A DNA stretch of 64,000 nt from Physcomitrium patens (lineage: Eukaryota > Streptophyta > Bryopsida > Funariales > Funariaceae), in assembly GCF_000002425.4 (NCBI RefSeq), contig NC_037254.1:21827994-21891993 (forward strand), written 5' to 3'. A program made the position numbers and the translations under genes. The notes beneath the pieces are model-generated. The model saw nothing but the letters and a program-made list of their open reading frames with translations, was not told the DNA's origin and did not search any database. Position 1 is the stretch's first letter. Each line of letters starts with the position of its first letter. Positions 38,131 through 48,723 of this stretch are shown here, one piece after another.

Positions 38131-38339
38131 AGGCTCTTGAGTTGAATCCGCTGGTTGTTGGTTCTCCATCTCTTGAGCGCCACTACTACAACGAAGCTAC
38201 GAACAAGAATTGAAAGTAGAATGTTATCTTGCCTAGATGTTGTTTCTTTTATAAAAAAGGTTTTCATCTTGATTTTGATGGATGTCGTCGATGAAAAGCC
38301 TCCACCGCCTTTGCTACATTTGCAAGATTTTTTATTGGC

Positions 38340-38712
38340 TCCCATGTGCGTTAACTAATACCATATCCGCGCCAATGGACAAGATATTCTAATTTATTTC
38401 GGCGTCGCCTTGAATCTAAGACTTCTTCTACTTTAAACTCTTCATTATTGTCCACTTCTATAGGAGAAGGTGGAGTTTGTCATCTTCTTGGTATGTCCAC
38501 TGTCATGTATGGTTCAAGAAGAGACACATGGAATACTGGATGGATTTTCATTGACTCTAGTAGATGTAAACGATATGTAACTGGATTGATTTGTGTAGAA
38601 ATAGAAAATGGTCCCAGCCTTCGATAGTCCAACTTGTCACAAGGACGAGTGGTCTTGATATTGCGACGAAGTAGCCATACCTTATCACCCAAGACGAATG
38701 ATGGTTGTTCCT
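38340..38712 (-). pseudogene. Integrase C-terminus and chromodomain, element 1
   Basis: This continues the integrase C-terminal segment (VWLLRRNIKTTRPCDKLDYRRLGPF, here cited by its start VWLLRRNIK) up to PVFHVSLLEPY. A chromodomain follows: VEEVLDSRRRRNKLEYLVHW, then RTWEP and ENLANV-like residues. One stop lies before it (near 38480) and one inside it after GYGIS. The chromodomain places the element among the plant chromoviruses, whose integrase is thought to be steered by histone marks. Confidence 0.8.
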
Positions 38713-38713
38713 T

Positions 38714-39542
38714 TCAATAGACATCCGCATTGGCCTTTTGTTGTTCTTGAGCCTCTTTTAACTGTGCCTTCATCGTTGCATGTAGCTCTGATAAATGAAT
38801 TGCCAAATCTTTTGTAGCAGGATTATCAACTTTTGAAAAGTCAAAAATATGAAGTCGTGGATAATAACCATAATTAGCAAAGAAAGGTGTTTGTTTTGTA
38901 GAAGAGTGTACCGTGTTATTGTAAGCAAACTCTGCCAATGGCAAAAGAGTTGTCCAATCATCTTGTTGGTAATTAATGGTACATCTTAAATATTGCTCCA
39001 AAACTTGATTAACATGCTCCATTTGTCCATCAATTTGAGGATGGAATGCCGAAGATAGTTTTATATCCACTTTAAGAATCTTGAAAAGAGTCCGCCAAAA
39101 TCTTGATACAAATTGACTTCCCCTATCTGATATAATATCCTTGGATAATCCATGATAGCGATAGATATTGTCAAGAAAGAGCTTAGCTGTTTCTTTACCT
39201 GTGATAGATTTTGTACATGGTACAAAATGTGCCATCTTAGTAAAACGATCTACTATCACGAATATAGAGTCATAAGAACCGGAGATTGGAAGATCCGCGA
39301 TGAAGTCCATAGAAACAGAAGACCATGGTTGTTTTGGAATGGGTAATGGCTGAAGAAGTCCAAAAGGTCGATGACGAGGAGTTTTTGATCTTGAGCAAAC
39401 ATCACATGATTGTACAAAATCTTTAACTGCCTTCCACATTTGAGGCCACCAAAAATCCCTAGATATCAGCTCCAAAGTCTTATTATATCCAAAATATTCT
39501 ACTGCTGGGAAGTCGTGACGAGCTTGAAGAACACGTAAACGT
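38714..39542 (-). pseudogene. Integrase (zinc finger and DDE core), element 1
   Basis: HHCC region: LISRDFWWPQMWKAVKDF, CDVCSRSKTPRH. Catalytic core: MDFIADLP (first D), ISDRGSQFVSRFW (second D), followed by HPQIDGQMEHVNQ with the third acidic residue. The frame is open from 39670 to 38714, but its first 40 or so residues come from the inserted solo LTR, not from pol. Confidence 0.88.
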
Positions 39543-40943
39543 TGTCGTATTACGTGCTTTCTTGCTCGAGAATGCGCCGGGCGTCTAGTTGTAGAAGGTA
39601 GTATGGAGATTCGTCGATAGTCAAGCAATCTATCAGTTTTTGACTGCTGGAATATAAACGACTGCAACAATGTATCGTAAATCTATACGGGTGCTCTTCG
39701 ACTGCTTGTCGAAGTCTTTTTTGCCCCAGCCGGTAGGTCTCTTGACGTTACAGAGAACCCCGTACAACCCAAACTGTTAACCTTCAATACTGCTTTGTAC
39801 TTACGATCTTTTATCCACTGACTGTCTTGTTAGATTAACCCAATAAATTTCATTCACTCCGCATACTCAATCCTATAGGCACCCTTTTAATCCTTCAATC
39901 ACAAACGTAACTCGATTTCACAAAACAGTCAAGAGTATTCAAACCCACTTCATTTAAAAATCCCGATTCACCATTACAATATTGACTTCAGCAGCGATTG
40001 CCTCAGTCTTCCCCAAAACTCTACGAAGAAGAAAAATCCAAATTCTATGTCTTTCCTTCCCCGACCCGAAGCATGAAGCTCCTCTCTCTAATTCCCTTGA
40101 TCTTCAAAAACCTCCAATAAAAAAAACCCCGAACTGGTAATCTTGCAGAAGCTTGAAAAAAACTCGCTCCCCCCCGATTCCCCTCAAAAAAAACCTCCAC
40201 CAAAACTATATCCCACCTAACTTTATCCTCTGAATTTCTTCAATCTTCCGTCTTAGATCTGGATTTGGCTCCCACCTCAAGCTTGGATCTGAAATTGGCT
40301 CTCGCCGTCAAGCTTTCTCCTCCGTTTTTGCCTTTAAAAAATCCATTTACCGAAAACAACGTTCCCTGAGACGGCATAGAGAACAGGACAGCCTGAAACA
40401 GAATCAAACCCCGTAATCGGGACCACATTGAGTCGCCCGACCAGTTTAGGTCCTATATTGGGAAAGATGCCCGTAGTAACCTGGATGTTCCCGTAATTGG
40501 GTCAAATTGGTCCTCGCGTTAGATTAGCTAAGATCCGTAGTAAGACCTGGATTTTCCGTAACTGGGTCAAATTGGTCCTCGCGTCAGATTGGCTAAGACC
40601 CGTAGTAAGACCTGGATTTCCCGAAACTAGACTGCATTGGGTTGCCCCACCAATACAGGTCTCATATTGGGTAAGAGGACCCGGATTGGATTATCGAAAT
40701 TGGATCCAATTGGCTCCTCGAACCCGTCGTGTGAATTGGTCCTTCTCTTCCTGCTGACTCCCGTTATTGGAATCGAATGGAGCATTTCAGTATGCCCCGG
40801 CTGACTGTAACGGAGTGACTGAACCTGACCACTCAGTATTTGTACTCGAGTTGATCGATGCTCCCAATATTCAAGGTAACTGAATATTAATAAAATTCCC
40901 CTTTCTTTTTATTTTCACTGTATACTCGTGTTACAACACGACA
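39543..40943. mobile_element. Solo LTR of family S (copy S1) inside element 1 integrase
   Basis: A 1401-bp insertion interrupts the integrase frame between YVPEGEAR and LRVLQARHDF. It begins TGTCGTATTACG, ends CAACACGACA and is flanked by a 4-bp duplication, ACGT (39539-39542 and 40944-40947). TG...CA ends, no coding capacity and this length suggest a solo LTR. Its base composition is richer in GC than the host element. It contains 65-bp tandem repeats near 40492-40621 with weaker copies on both sides. A related copy, S2, sits in element 3. Confidence 0.75.
40492..40621. repeat. 65-bp tandem repeat inside S1
   Basis: Units 40492-40556 and 40557-40621 are nearly identical (GGGTCAAATTGGTCCTCGCG, TAGTAAGACCTGGATTT). 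Degenerate copies extend to about 40438 on the left and 40760 on the right, so there are perhaps four units. Confidence 0.85.
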
Positions 40944-43157
40944 ACGTGCTTCTCCTTCTGGAACATATAGGCATCCTTCAAAATAGAGTAGGTTGTTCTT
41001 GAATTCAAATTTAGATGGATCATGAGATTTAGAAGAATTGTTCTTAATATCATGAACAAGAGGGTCTGAAGACATACTTATATGGACTTGCTTAAAAAAA
41101 GTTAAATCAACAGTCAATGTTGATTTTATTGCTCGAAGATGAAATTGCTCCGGCTTCAAGAGAATCATTCTTTGTTGCTCAAAAGCTGCATCTCCTTCTT
41201 TTGGTACAAGATAAGAACGTCTAGACAAGGCATTGGATAAACCTTGTTGTTTTCCTGACCGATAAGTGATGATGAACTCGAATCTTGATAAAGACATGCT
41301 CCAACGAGCTTGGCGACGATTTAATACGTGTGCAGACATAAAATATTCAAAGTTCTTGTGATCCGTATACACAGTGACTGGACTAGAAGTACCTTCTAGA
41401 TAATGATGCCATTCTTGAAAAGAATCGATAATTGCAAGAAGTTCTTTGTCGTGGATCTCATAATTGATTTCTGCTGCTGAGAATTTTCTTGAATGAAAGG
41501 CTACTAGATGAAGTTTGTCATCTGTTCCCATTTGTGATAAAATCGCACCCAGAGCAAAGTCCGATGCATCTGTTTCCATAAAGAATGCTTTGGAAAAATC
41601 AACACGATACAAGATTGGTGCAGAAACAAACGCTATCTTCAAAGATTCAAAAGCAACTTCCGCTTCTTGATTCCATTGGAGTTTGTCTTTACAAGTCAAA
41701 CGTGTAAGTGGAGCTGCAACTCGAGAGAAGTCTTTGATGAAGATCCGATAGTAGTTGGCAAATCTCAAAAAACATTGGACATCTCTTACCGTTTTTGGGA
41801 TCTTCCAGTCTATAATAGTTTGAACTTTCTTAGGATCCATCATAAGTCCATTATTTGAAATGATGTAACCTAAGAAATCGACTTGAGTAGTGTGGAATAC
41901 ACACTTTTCTATCTTGGCATAGAGTCCTGCATCTCTTAATTTTTGTAACACACGACGAACATGAAGTTCATGTTCTTTTGGATTCTTAGAATAGATCAAG
42001 ATGTCGTCTAGATAACATACCACAAAATCGTCTAAAAACTCTCGAAAAACATCATTCATTAGATGTTGAAAAGCTGTTGGTGCATTTGTAAGTCCAAAAG
42101 GCATGATGTTGTATTCAAAATGTCCATACCTAGTTCGAAACGCAGTCTTCCATTCATCTCCTTCTTTGATGCGTACTAGATTGTATGCTCCCCAACGATC
42201 TATTTTTGTATAGATCTTAGCTTGATTCAGCTGATCAAGAAGTCCGAATATTAAAGGTAGTGGATTTCTTTTTTTGATGGTAATCTTGTTGAGTCCTTGA
42301 TAATCAACACACATCCGCAATGATCCATCTTTTTTCTTCACAAATAGAATTGGAGCTCCTGTTGGAGATTTAGAATGCCGTATAAAATTCTTGACTAGAT
42401 TTTTTTCAATATACTCCTTGAGTTCAGCCAACTCATTTTGTGATAAACTATAGATTGGTCCGAATGGCGGTTGTGTTCCTTCTTGAAGGTCAATTGAGCA
42501 ATCATAGGGACGATGTTCCGGGAATGTATCCACATTCTTTTTTTCAAATACATCTTGAAATTCTTGATATTGGCTTGGAATGCCACTTGAAGTCTTTTCA
42601 CCAGTAGAAACAGATGTAGCATAAATAATGTGTGGTGATTCTTTCATAGCAGCATGCAAGAAAGCTTTTGCACCTATAAATACGGGTTTAATTGAACTGG
42701 ACTTATGACTCTGTACTTGCTTAACTACACTGTTAGTTATACTTTTAGAGAAAGTGAGAGTTCGAGAAATCCAATCTATTTGAGGGTTGTATTTTTCTAA
42801 CCATGATAAACCTAAAATGACCGGATTAGAGAGAGATCTAATGATATTAAATACTATAAAACTATTATGACCATTGATTATTACTTCTATAGGAAGGATT
42901 TTGTGAGTAATATCTCCAGAAGACAATGGACGACCATCTTTGACTTCTACATGAACAGGTTTAGTTTTCTTTACTAAAGATATGCTATGTCTTTTAGTAA
43001 ATTCTTCATCTAAAAAACACGCTGAGGCTCCTGAATCTAACAAGGCAGAGACTTTGTAATGTTTAGGTCCTAAAATAACATTTAATGTAAAACAAGGAGA
43101 GGGCTCTGAGGAGAGAATAGGACCTTTATTAGAAGTTGTGCAAGGTTCCAGCCGCAC
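40944..43157 (-). pseudogene. Pol: protease, reverse transcriptase and RNase H, element 1
   Basis: Long open frame. Aspartic protease: LLDSGASACFLDEEF. RT: FVKKKDGSLRMCVDYQGLN, MPFGLTNAP, CYLDDILIYSK (YLDD catalytic motif). RNase H: METDASDFALGAILSQ and DKELLAI. The frame runs into the S1 insertion at its C-terminal end, so the reading from there to 40887 is foreign. It has no in-frame ATG at its start. Compared with gag it lies in the -1 frame and begins just where gag ends, as in element 2. Confidence 0.9.
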
Positions 43158-43159
43158 AG

Positions 43160-44088
43160 TCCCTATTGTAGCTGGACAAACTTTTTTTCCGACATATTAT
43201 CTTCTTTCACAGCCATACTCCTCATTTTGTGATTGCGTCGTTTCTTTGGACAATGTTGAGTAGTGTGCTTTGGTTCTCCACAATATAAAAATAATCCTTC
43301 TTGACGACGACGAGTCTTTTTTTGCTCAGTAAGAAGTTTAAAACGTACTGCATCAATTTACATATCTCAGATCGAAATTCAAAAAGGTGATTGTTGCACT
43401 TCACAGCAAAGTCAATTGCTTGACTCAATGTTTGAGGATCAGGTAAGTTGAGCATTAATTTTTTTACCTAATATTGTAATCCATAGAGAAATTGGCTAAT
43501 AAGTTCAGCATCATCCCACTTGATATCAGTTGCAAGTTGTCGAAATTGTGAAGCATATAACATTACTGATCGATTGCCTTGTCGTAAAATACGGATCTTA
43601 TTGGTTGCAACATGAATTGCATCATATTTTCCATATATGGATCGAAACTCTGCCAAAAAAGCCTCTAGATTATCCAATATTGGATCTCGTCGTTCAAGAA
43701 AAGATGAAAACCACGATAGTGCTGAACCTGAAAGAAGCGTACCAATGAATCTAACTTGTGATCCTGGAGTTGGATAGCTTTGGGGTTGAAGTTCAATCAC
43801 AAGTTGCACTTGATTGATAAATCCTCGAAACTTGGATCTGGTGCCATCAAACTTCTCGGATAGGGCAATTCTTGGTTCTCTAACATTTGAAGGGCGTTCC
43901 ACGATAGGAGAGAAGACATGGTTTGGTGCAGATGTTGAAGCAGTTCCAACCATTTCTATATCTTCACTTTCTGCCAATCTTGTTGCTCCTTGTGGTGATA
44001 AATTGAGTTGATGCATTGCAAGCATTAACTCCCTCAATTGCTCTTGCATTTGTGCCATTGCACTCTTCATTTCAAGAAGTTCTGTCAT
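43160..44088 (-). pseudogene. Gag, element 1
   Basis: The ATG at 44088 opens 206 codons of the retrotransposon gag domain (FDGTRSKFRGFINQVQLVIE, LSWFSSFLE, ILRQGNRSVMLYASQFRQLA). A stop at 43468 interrupts it, and gag-like sequence continues (LNLPDPQTLSQAIDFAVKC). Near 43262-43296 the zinc knuckle reads FLYCGEPKHTTQHC: its first Cys is now Phe, whereas element 2 has an intact CLYCGEEGHKVGNC. Confidence 0.88.
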
Positions 44089-44300
44089 GATAACACTTAG
44101 AAGAGGGAAGATGTCTAATATCGCTCAAGACAAATAGAAGAGAGGACTTGGGGACAAAGAAAATACTAAGGACAATATCAGTTTAGAAGAGGGTAATCCG
44201 CAACTTCTAATACGCTTATATCTTATCAAGAAAAAGGGGTAATCCACTCTTAATCAAGATTAGACAAAGCTCTGATATTGTAGGTGTACTCTTGTCAATC

Positions 44301-44861
44301 TGTCAAGGATAAGAACTTGATGAAAAAACAATTCAAACAAGTGAGCCTTCACTCAAAGAGAGATAACAAAATATATATAAACAAGTATATATATTAAAAG
44401 AGAAACTAGAATGGCTATTGCCAAAAGACAAGAAAACTAGAGACCCTTGAAACTAGACTAGAAGCAAGAAAGGAGTTAACAAGAGTGAAGAAGCCTTCAC
44501 TCTTGTCTCTATATATACTATCTAACTAGGGGCTACGTGGCGACGTTCTATAGGACCTCCAATATGTGTTGACTTTGTAAGACACATGCCTTGACTTACA
44601 AGGCAAGTTTTTCTACGTGTGGGCTATATAGTTAGCTTGATCTTCAAGCTAACAACATGTGTGGCACATGGCCAACTTGTTGACCACGTTTCTAATCCAA
44701 AAAGTCAATTAAAGACACCTATGAAATCAAAGCAGTATCTAGGAAGTTTCTAGGAAGCTTCTATATTAAATATTATAGAATTAACTTATTTTTATCTACT
44801 TTTACTTACTTCTACCTATTTCTATATGTAATTATTAGCTTATATGATAATGGCCGTGACA
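44301..44861 (-). repeat. Element 1, 5' LTR
   Basis: 561 bp with intact TG...CA ends, the same length as the 3' LTR. The right target-site duplication, TATTC, follows at 44862-44866. Confidence 0.92.
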
Positions 44862-44930
44862 TATTCTAGTTGATAATACTTGTTGTAGAAATTAAGTAGG
44901 TAAATTATTTGTGAGATTTATATGATATAT

Positions 44931-45487
44931 TGTCAAGGACATGAACTAAAAGATGATGTATAAACCAATGAAATCCGTATCAAAGAAAGAGTAACAAAAT
45001 AGGAATAAGAAAGTATGTATATTAAAAGAAACGAGAATGGCTTATTGCCAAAAGACAAGAAAACTTGAGACTCTTGAAAATAGACTAGAAGCAAGAAAGG
45101 AATTGACAAGAGTAAAGAAGGATTCACTCTTGTCTCTTTTTATACTATCTAACTAGGGGCTACGTAGCAATGTTCTATATGACTTTCAATATTTGTTGAC
45201 TTTGTAGCCTACATGCCTTGACTTACAAGGTAAGTTTTTCTAAGTGTGGGCCACATAGTTACCTTGGTCTTCAAGCTAACAACATGTGTAGCACATGGCC
45301 AACTTGTTGATCACGTTTCTAACCCAAAAAGTTAATTAAAGATACCTATAAAGTCAAAGTAGCATCTATGAAGCTTCTAAGAAGCTACTATAGAAGATAT
45401 TATAGAATTAACTTACTTTTACGTGTTCTACTTATTTTTATTTATTTATAGAAGTAATTAATAGCTTACATGCATATGTTCGTAACA
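44931..45487 (-). repeat. Element 3, 3' LTR
   Basis: About 557 bp, starting TGTCAAGGACATGAACTAAA on the plus strand and ending CGTAACA. It is closely related to the partner at 59022-59567 and less so to the element 1 LTRs. Confidence 0.88.
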
Positions 45488-45499
45488 TTATCCCTTCTT

Positions 45500-47091
45500 C
45501 TAAAGACAAGTTCCACAAAGAGCAATCATCATATGTAGAAGAAATTTGTGATGCGACAAATTATATTCGCCACATACCTAGATTTTTATTCTCTTCAAAG
45601 ATGGTTGATAAGGCCTCTCAACCATCGATAATGTCTCATATCAGGGTAGAAAGACCATCCTGTTATTTGATCAATGTTGAGGCCTTGATAACTTCCTTCA
45701 AATAAAATATTTGGAACACCAACAAGAGTTGTTCTTACCTCTAATATAATTACCAAACATCGGAAGTCTCTTCCAAGGTCGTGATACCAAACACATTGTA
45801 TCTTGCCATCTATTCGAGAAAAAATATATTATTCTTCAAGATCTTCATCTTGATTGCATCGTCTTGAAGATTGTGACAATTGCAATGTCTCATCCGATAA
45901 GTCAACAAACGAAGGCTTTTTAATCAAATCTACTATTTGTTGGTTCTTCGTCTCCTTAATGTCATAACTACAAAGAAGCTACAAATAAGGATTGAAAGTA
46001 GAATGTTATCTTGCCTAGATCTTATTTCTTTAATAAGGAAGGTTTTCATCTTGATTTTGATAGATGTTGTCAATGAAAAGCCTCCACTGCCTTTGATACG
46101 TTTGCAAGATTTTTTACTAACTCCCATAAGTATTCACTAATATCATATCCGTACCAATAGACAAGTTATTTTAATTTATTTTGGTACTGCCTTGAATCTA
46201 GGACTTTTTCCACTTTGAACTCTTCATTATTATCTACTTCTATAGGAAGAGGTGGAGCTTGTCTTTTTTTTAGTATGTCTACTATCTTGTATAGTTCAAG
46301 AAAAAACATGTGGAATACTAGATGGATTTTCATTGACTCCAGTAGGTATAAATAATATGTAACTGGATTAATTTTTACAGAAATAGAAAATGGTCTAAGT
46401 CTACAATAGTCTAACTTATTACAACAACAAGTAGTCTTGATATTGCGACGAAGTAACCATACCTTGTTATTCATGTGGAATGGTGGTGTTTTTTTTTGAT
46501 AGACATCCGCATTGATCTTTTGTTGTTCTTGAACTTCTTTTAACTATGCCTTTATTGTTGTATATAGCTCTTATGAATGATTTTTCAAATCTTCTACCGT
46601 AGGATTATCAGCTTCTGAAAAGTCAAAAGTATCAAATTGTAGATGATAACCATAATTGCCAAAGAAAGGTATTTATTTTGTATAAGAATGTATTGTGTTA
46701 TTGTAAGCAAACTCTACCAATGGCAAAAGAGTTGTCCAATCATCTTGTTGGTAGTTGATGATACATCTTAAATACCACTCCAAAAATTGATTAACATGCC
46801 CCGTTTGTCTATCAGTTTGAAGATGGAATGTTGAAGATAGTTTTATATCTATTTTTAGAATCTTCAAAAGAGTCCAACAAAATCTTGATACAAACTAAGT
46901 TCCCCTATTCGATATAATATCTTTGGATAATCTATAATAGCGATAGATGTTGTCAAAAAAGAACTTAATTATTTCTTTATATATGATAGATTTTGTACAT
47001 ATTACAAAATATGCCATCTTGATTATCTACTATCTACTATCACAATCTACTATCACAAATATAGAGTCATAAGAATCTAAGATTAGAAGAT
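45500..47091 (-). pseudogene. Element 3 left part: extra ORF, chromodomain, integrase C-terminal half
   Basis: 45530-45905 is a decayed copy of the extra ORF; many plus-strand blocks match element 1, such as AAAGACCATCC and GTTGAGGCC. 46080-46474 holds the integrase tail (KVWLLRRNIKTT) and chromodomain start (VEKVLDSRQYQNKLK). 46475-47091 holds the integrase core (FHLQTDRQTGHVNQ, YQQDDWTTLLPLVEFAYNN). It ends abruptly at the S2 insertion, where the matching element 1 sequence would continue. Confidence 0.82.
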
Positions 47092-47279
47092 TTGTTGTCT
47101 TAATACGTGAAGTCTTGCTTGAGAATGCTCTAGGCACTTGGCTGTAGAAGGTAGAATGGAAATTACAACAATAAAATCTTAATTTAGAGAAACCTCAAAA
47201 GAATTCCAAAGAAACAATAAAAAATCTAAAAGAAATATTAGAATGATTACAAACATATCTTAAACACATTTCAATTCAA

Positions 47280-48110
47280 TCTTAATTTAATCCTAGTTGA
47301 AATCTTACTTCATTCCAACTTCAGCCCAAAAACTAAGTAATTCTTAAATCCTAAATAATCTCAAATAATACTCTAAATCCTAAATCAAATCTTCATCAAA
47401 TCCTAACTAAATCTTAAATTCTAAACCAAATATTAAACCCTAAATCAAACCTGAACCAATCTCTAAACCATAAATCAAATCCTAATCCTAAATCAAACCC
47501 TAACCAAATTCTAAACCCTAAACCAAATCCTAATCCTAAATCAAACCCTAACCAAATCCTAAACCCTAAATCAAACTCTAATCCTAAACCAAATCCTAAT
47601 CCTAAATCAAATCCTAACCACTCCTAAATCAAATCCTAAACCCTAAACCAAATCCTAATCCTAAATCAAATCCTAACCAAATCTTAAATCCTAAATTAAA
47701 TCCTAATTCTAAATCAAATCCTAACCAAATTCTAAATCCTAAATCAAACCTTAATCCTAAATCAAACCTTAACCAAATCCTAATCCTAAATCAAATCCTA
47801 ACCAAATCCTCACCCTAATCCTAAATCCTAAACCAAATTCTAATCAAATCCTAATCCTAAATCAAATTCTAATCAAATTCTAAATCAAATCCTAATCAAA
47901 TCCTAAATCTTAAACCAAATCCTAATCCTAAATCAAATCCTAACCAAATCCTAAATCCTAAACCAAACCCTAATTCTAAATCAAATCCTAATCAAATCCT
48001 AATCCTAAATCAAATCCTAATCAAATCCTAATCCTAATCCTAAATCCTAAACCAAATCCTAACCAAATCCTAACCCTAAATCAAATCCTATTCAAATCCT
48101 AGTAATTTCT
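47280..48110. repeat. Degenerate CCTAAA/CCTAAT tandem tract
   Basis: About 830 bp composed of short units such as CCTAAATC, AAATCCTAACC and AAATCCTAATCC, with occasional CCCTAAA, the plant telomere unit. The order is irregular and the period drifts between 6 and 12 bases. It lies inside S2; copy S1 has nothing comparable. Confidence 0.85.
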
Positions 48111-48261
48111 ACAACAAAATTAAATCTCAATAACTAATGAATGAACCATTGATCTTAACTCAAATTTTTCACACTTCTTAAAAACTAAGTTGAAAACAAG
48201 CACAAAATTTTGAAAAGGATCGGAATTACCAAATAAATGATAACCTCATAAACGTGCTTGG

Positions 48262-48673
48262 TGTCACGGACACAAAATACAGACTTGAAATCTAACAAGA
48301 AGTTCAAGAAGAAGTGGCAGAACTAGATTAAATAGATGAGTACAAGAACAACACCAGAAGGGTGAGCTAGAACTCCAAGAGATGTGTTGTCGAGACTGAA
48401 GAACCCTTCAGCCTCGACTCCTATATATACTACTGAATAGGAAGCTTCTCGAGCTACTTCCGCTAACTAGGACGCTTCTCCAACAACTTCTACTAATTAG
48501 AAAACTTCTCGAGCAACTTCCTAGAATCTATCAGAATATTCTAGAACCTTCTAAGAGAATCTTTAGAGAATATTCTAAGAATCTTCTAGAACCTTCTAAA
48601 GGAATCTTTAGAGAATCTTTAGAGAATATTCTAGAAGAATATTCGAAGAATCTTCCAATGTATGTCCATGACA
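48262..48673 (-). repeat. Element 2, 3' LTR with heat-shock elements
   Basis: 412 bp, TG...CA. In coding sense the first ~190 bases (U3) are packed with alternating GAA/TTC units, and a TATA-like TATATATAG (minus strand, 48421-48430 region) follows. Confidence 0.92.
48534..48655 (-). promoter_or_regulatory. Array of heat-shock elements in LTR U3
   Basis: Perfect nGAAnnTTCn arrays occur at 48534-48551 (GAATATTCTAGAACCTTC, four alternating units), 48579-48596 (GAATCTTCTAGAACCTTC, four units) and 48624-48636 (GAATATTCTAGAA, three units), with further two-unit pieces in between. They lie 100-230 bp upstream of the LTR TATA box. The 5' LTR has the same array at about 54250-54375. Heat-shock factor binding is inferred. 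Confidence 0.7.
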
Positions 48674-48723
48674 TCACCTCCTCTTCTAACTTCGAGGTCT
48701 CCGTGAAGCAATGTTGTTATCAG

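Larger units (their letters stand above)
37145..44861 (-). mobile_element. Ty3/gypsy chromovirus, element 1 (complete, degraded)
   Basis: Two 561-bp LTRs (37145-37705, 44301-44861) are flanked by a perfect 5-bp duplication, TATTC. By eye the LTRs differ at about 19 positions (~3.4%), mostly C/T or G/A changes. Coding is on the minus strand: gag (43160-44088), protease-RT-RNase H (40887-43157), integrase (38714-39540), chromodomain (38340-38712) and an extra ORF (37747-38097). A polypurine tract, AGAAGGAGGGGTAA on the minus strand, abuts the 3' LTR. A site resembling the 3' end of initiator tRNA-Met (ATATCAGAGC) lies at 44270-44279. Integrase is split by a foreign solo LTR (39543-40943). Stops and the insertion make it non-autonomous now. 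Confidence 0.92.

Noticed and set aside
39540..39670. First 40 residues of the integrase frame of element 1 as genuine pol
   Set aside because: They are encoded by the inserted S1 sequence; the homologous region in elements 2 and 3 lacks them.
47280..48110. CRISPR array or a true chromosome end
   Set aside because: Units are short, irregular and degenerate with no spacer structure, and retroelement sequence continues on both sides.
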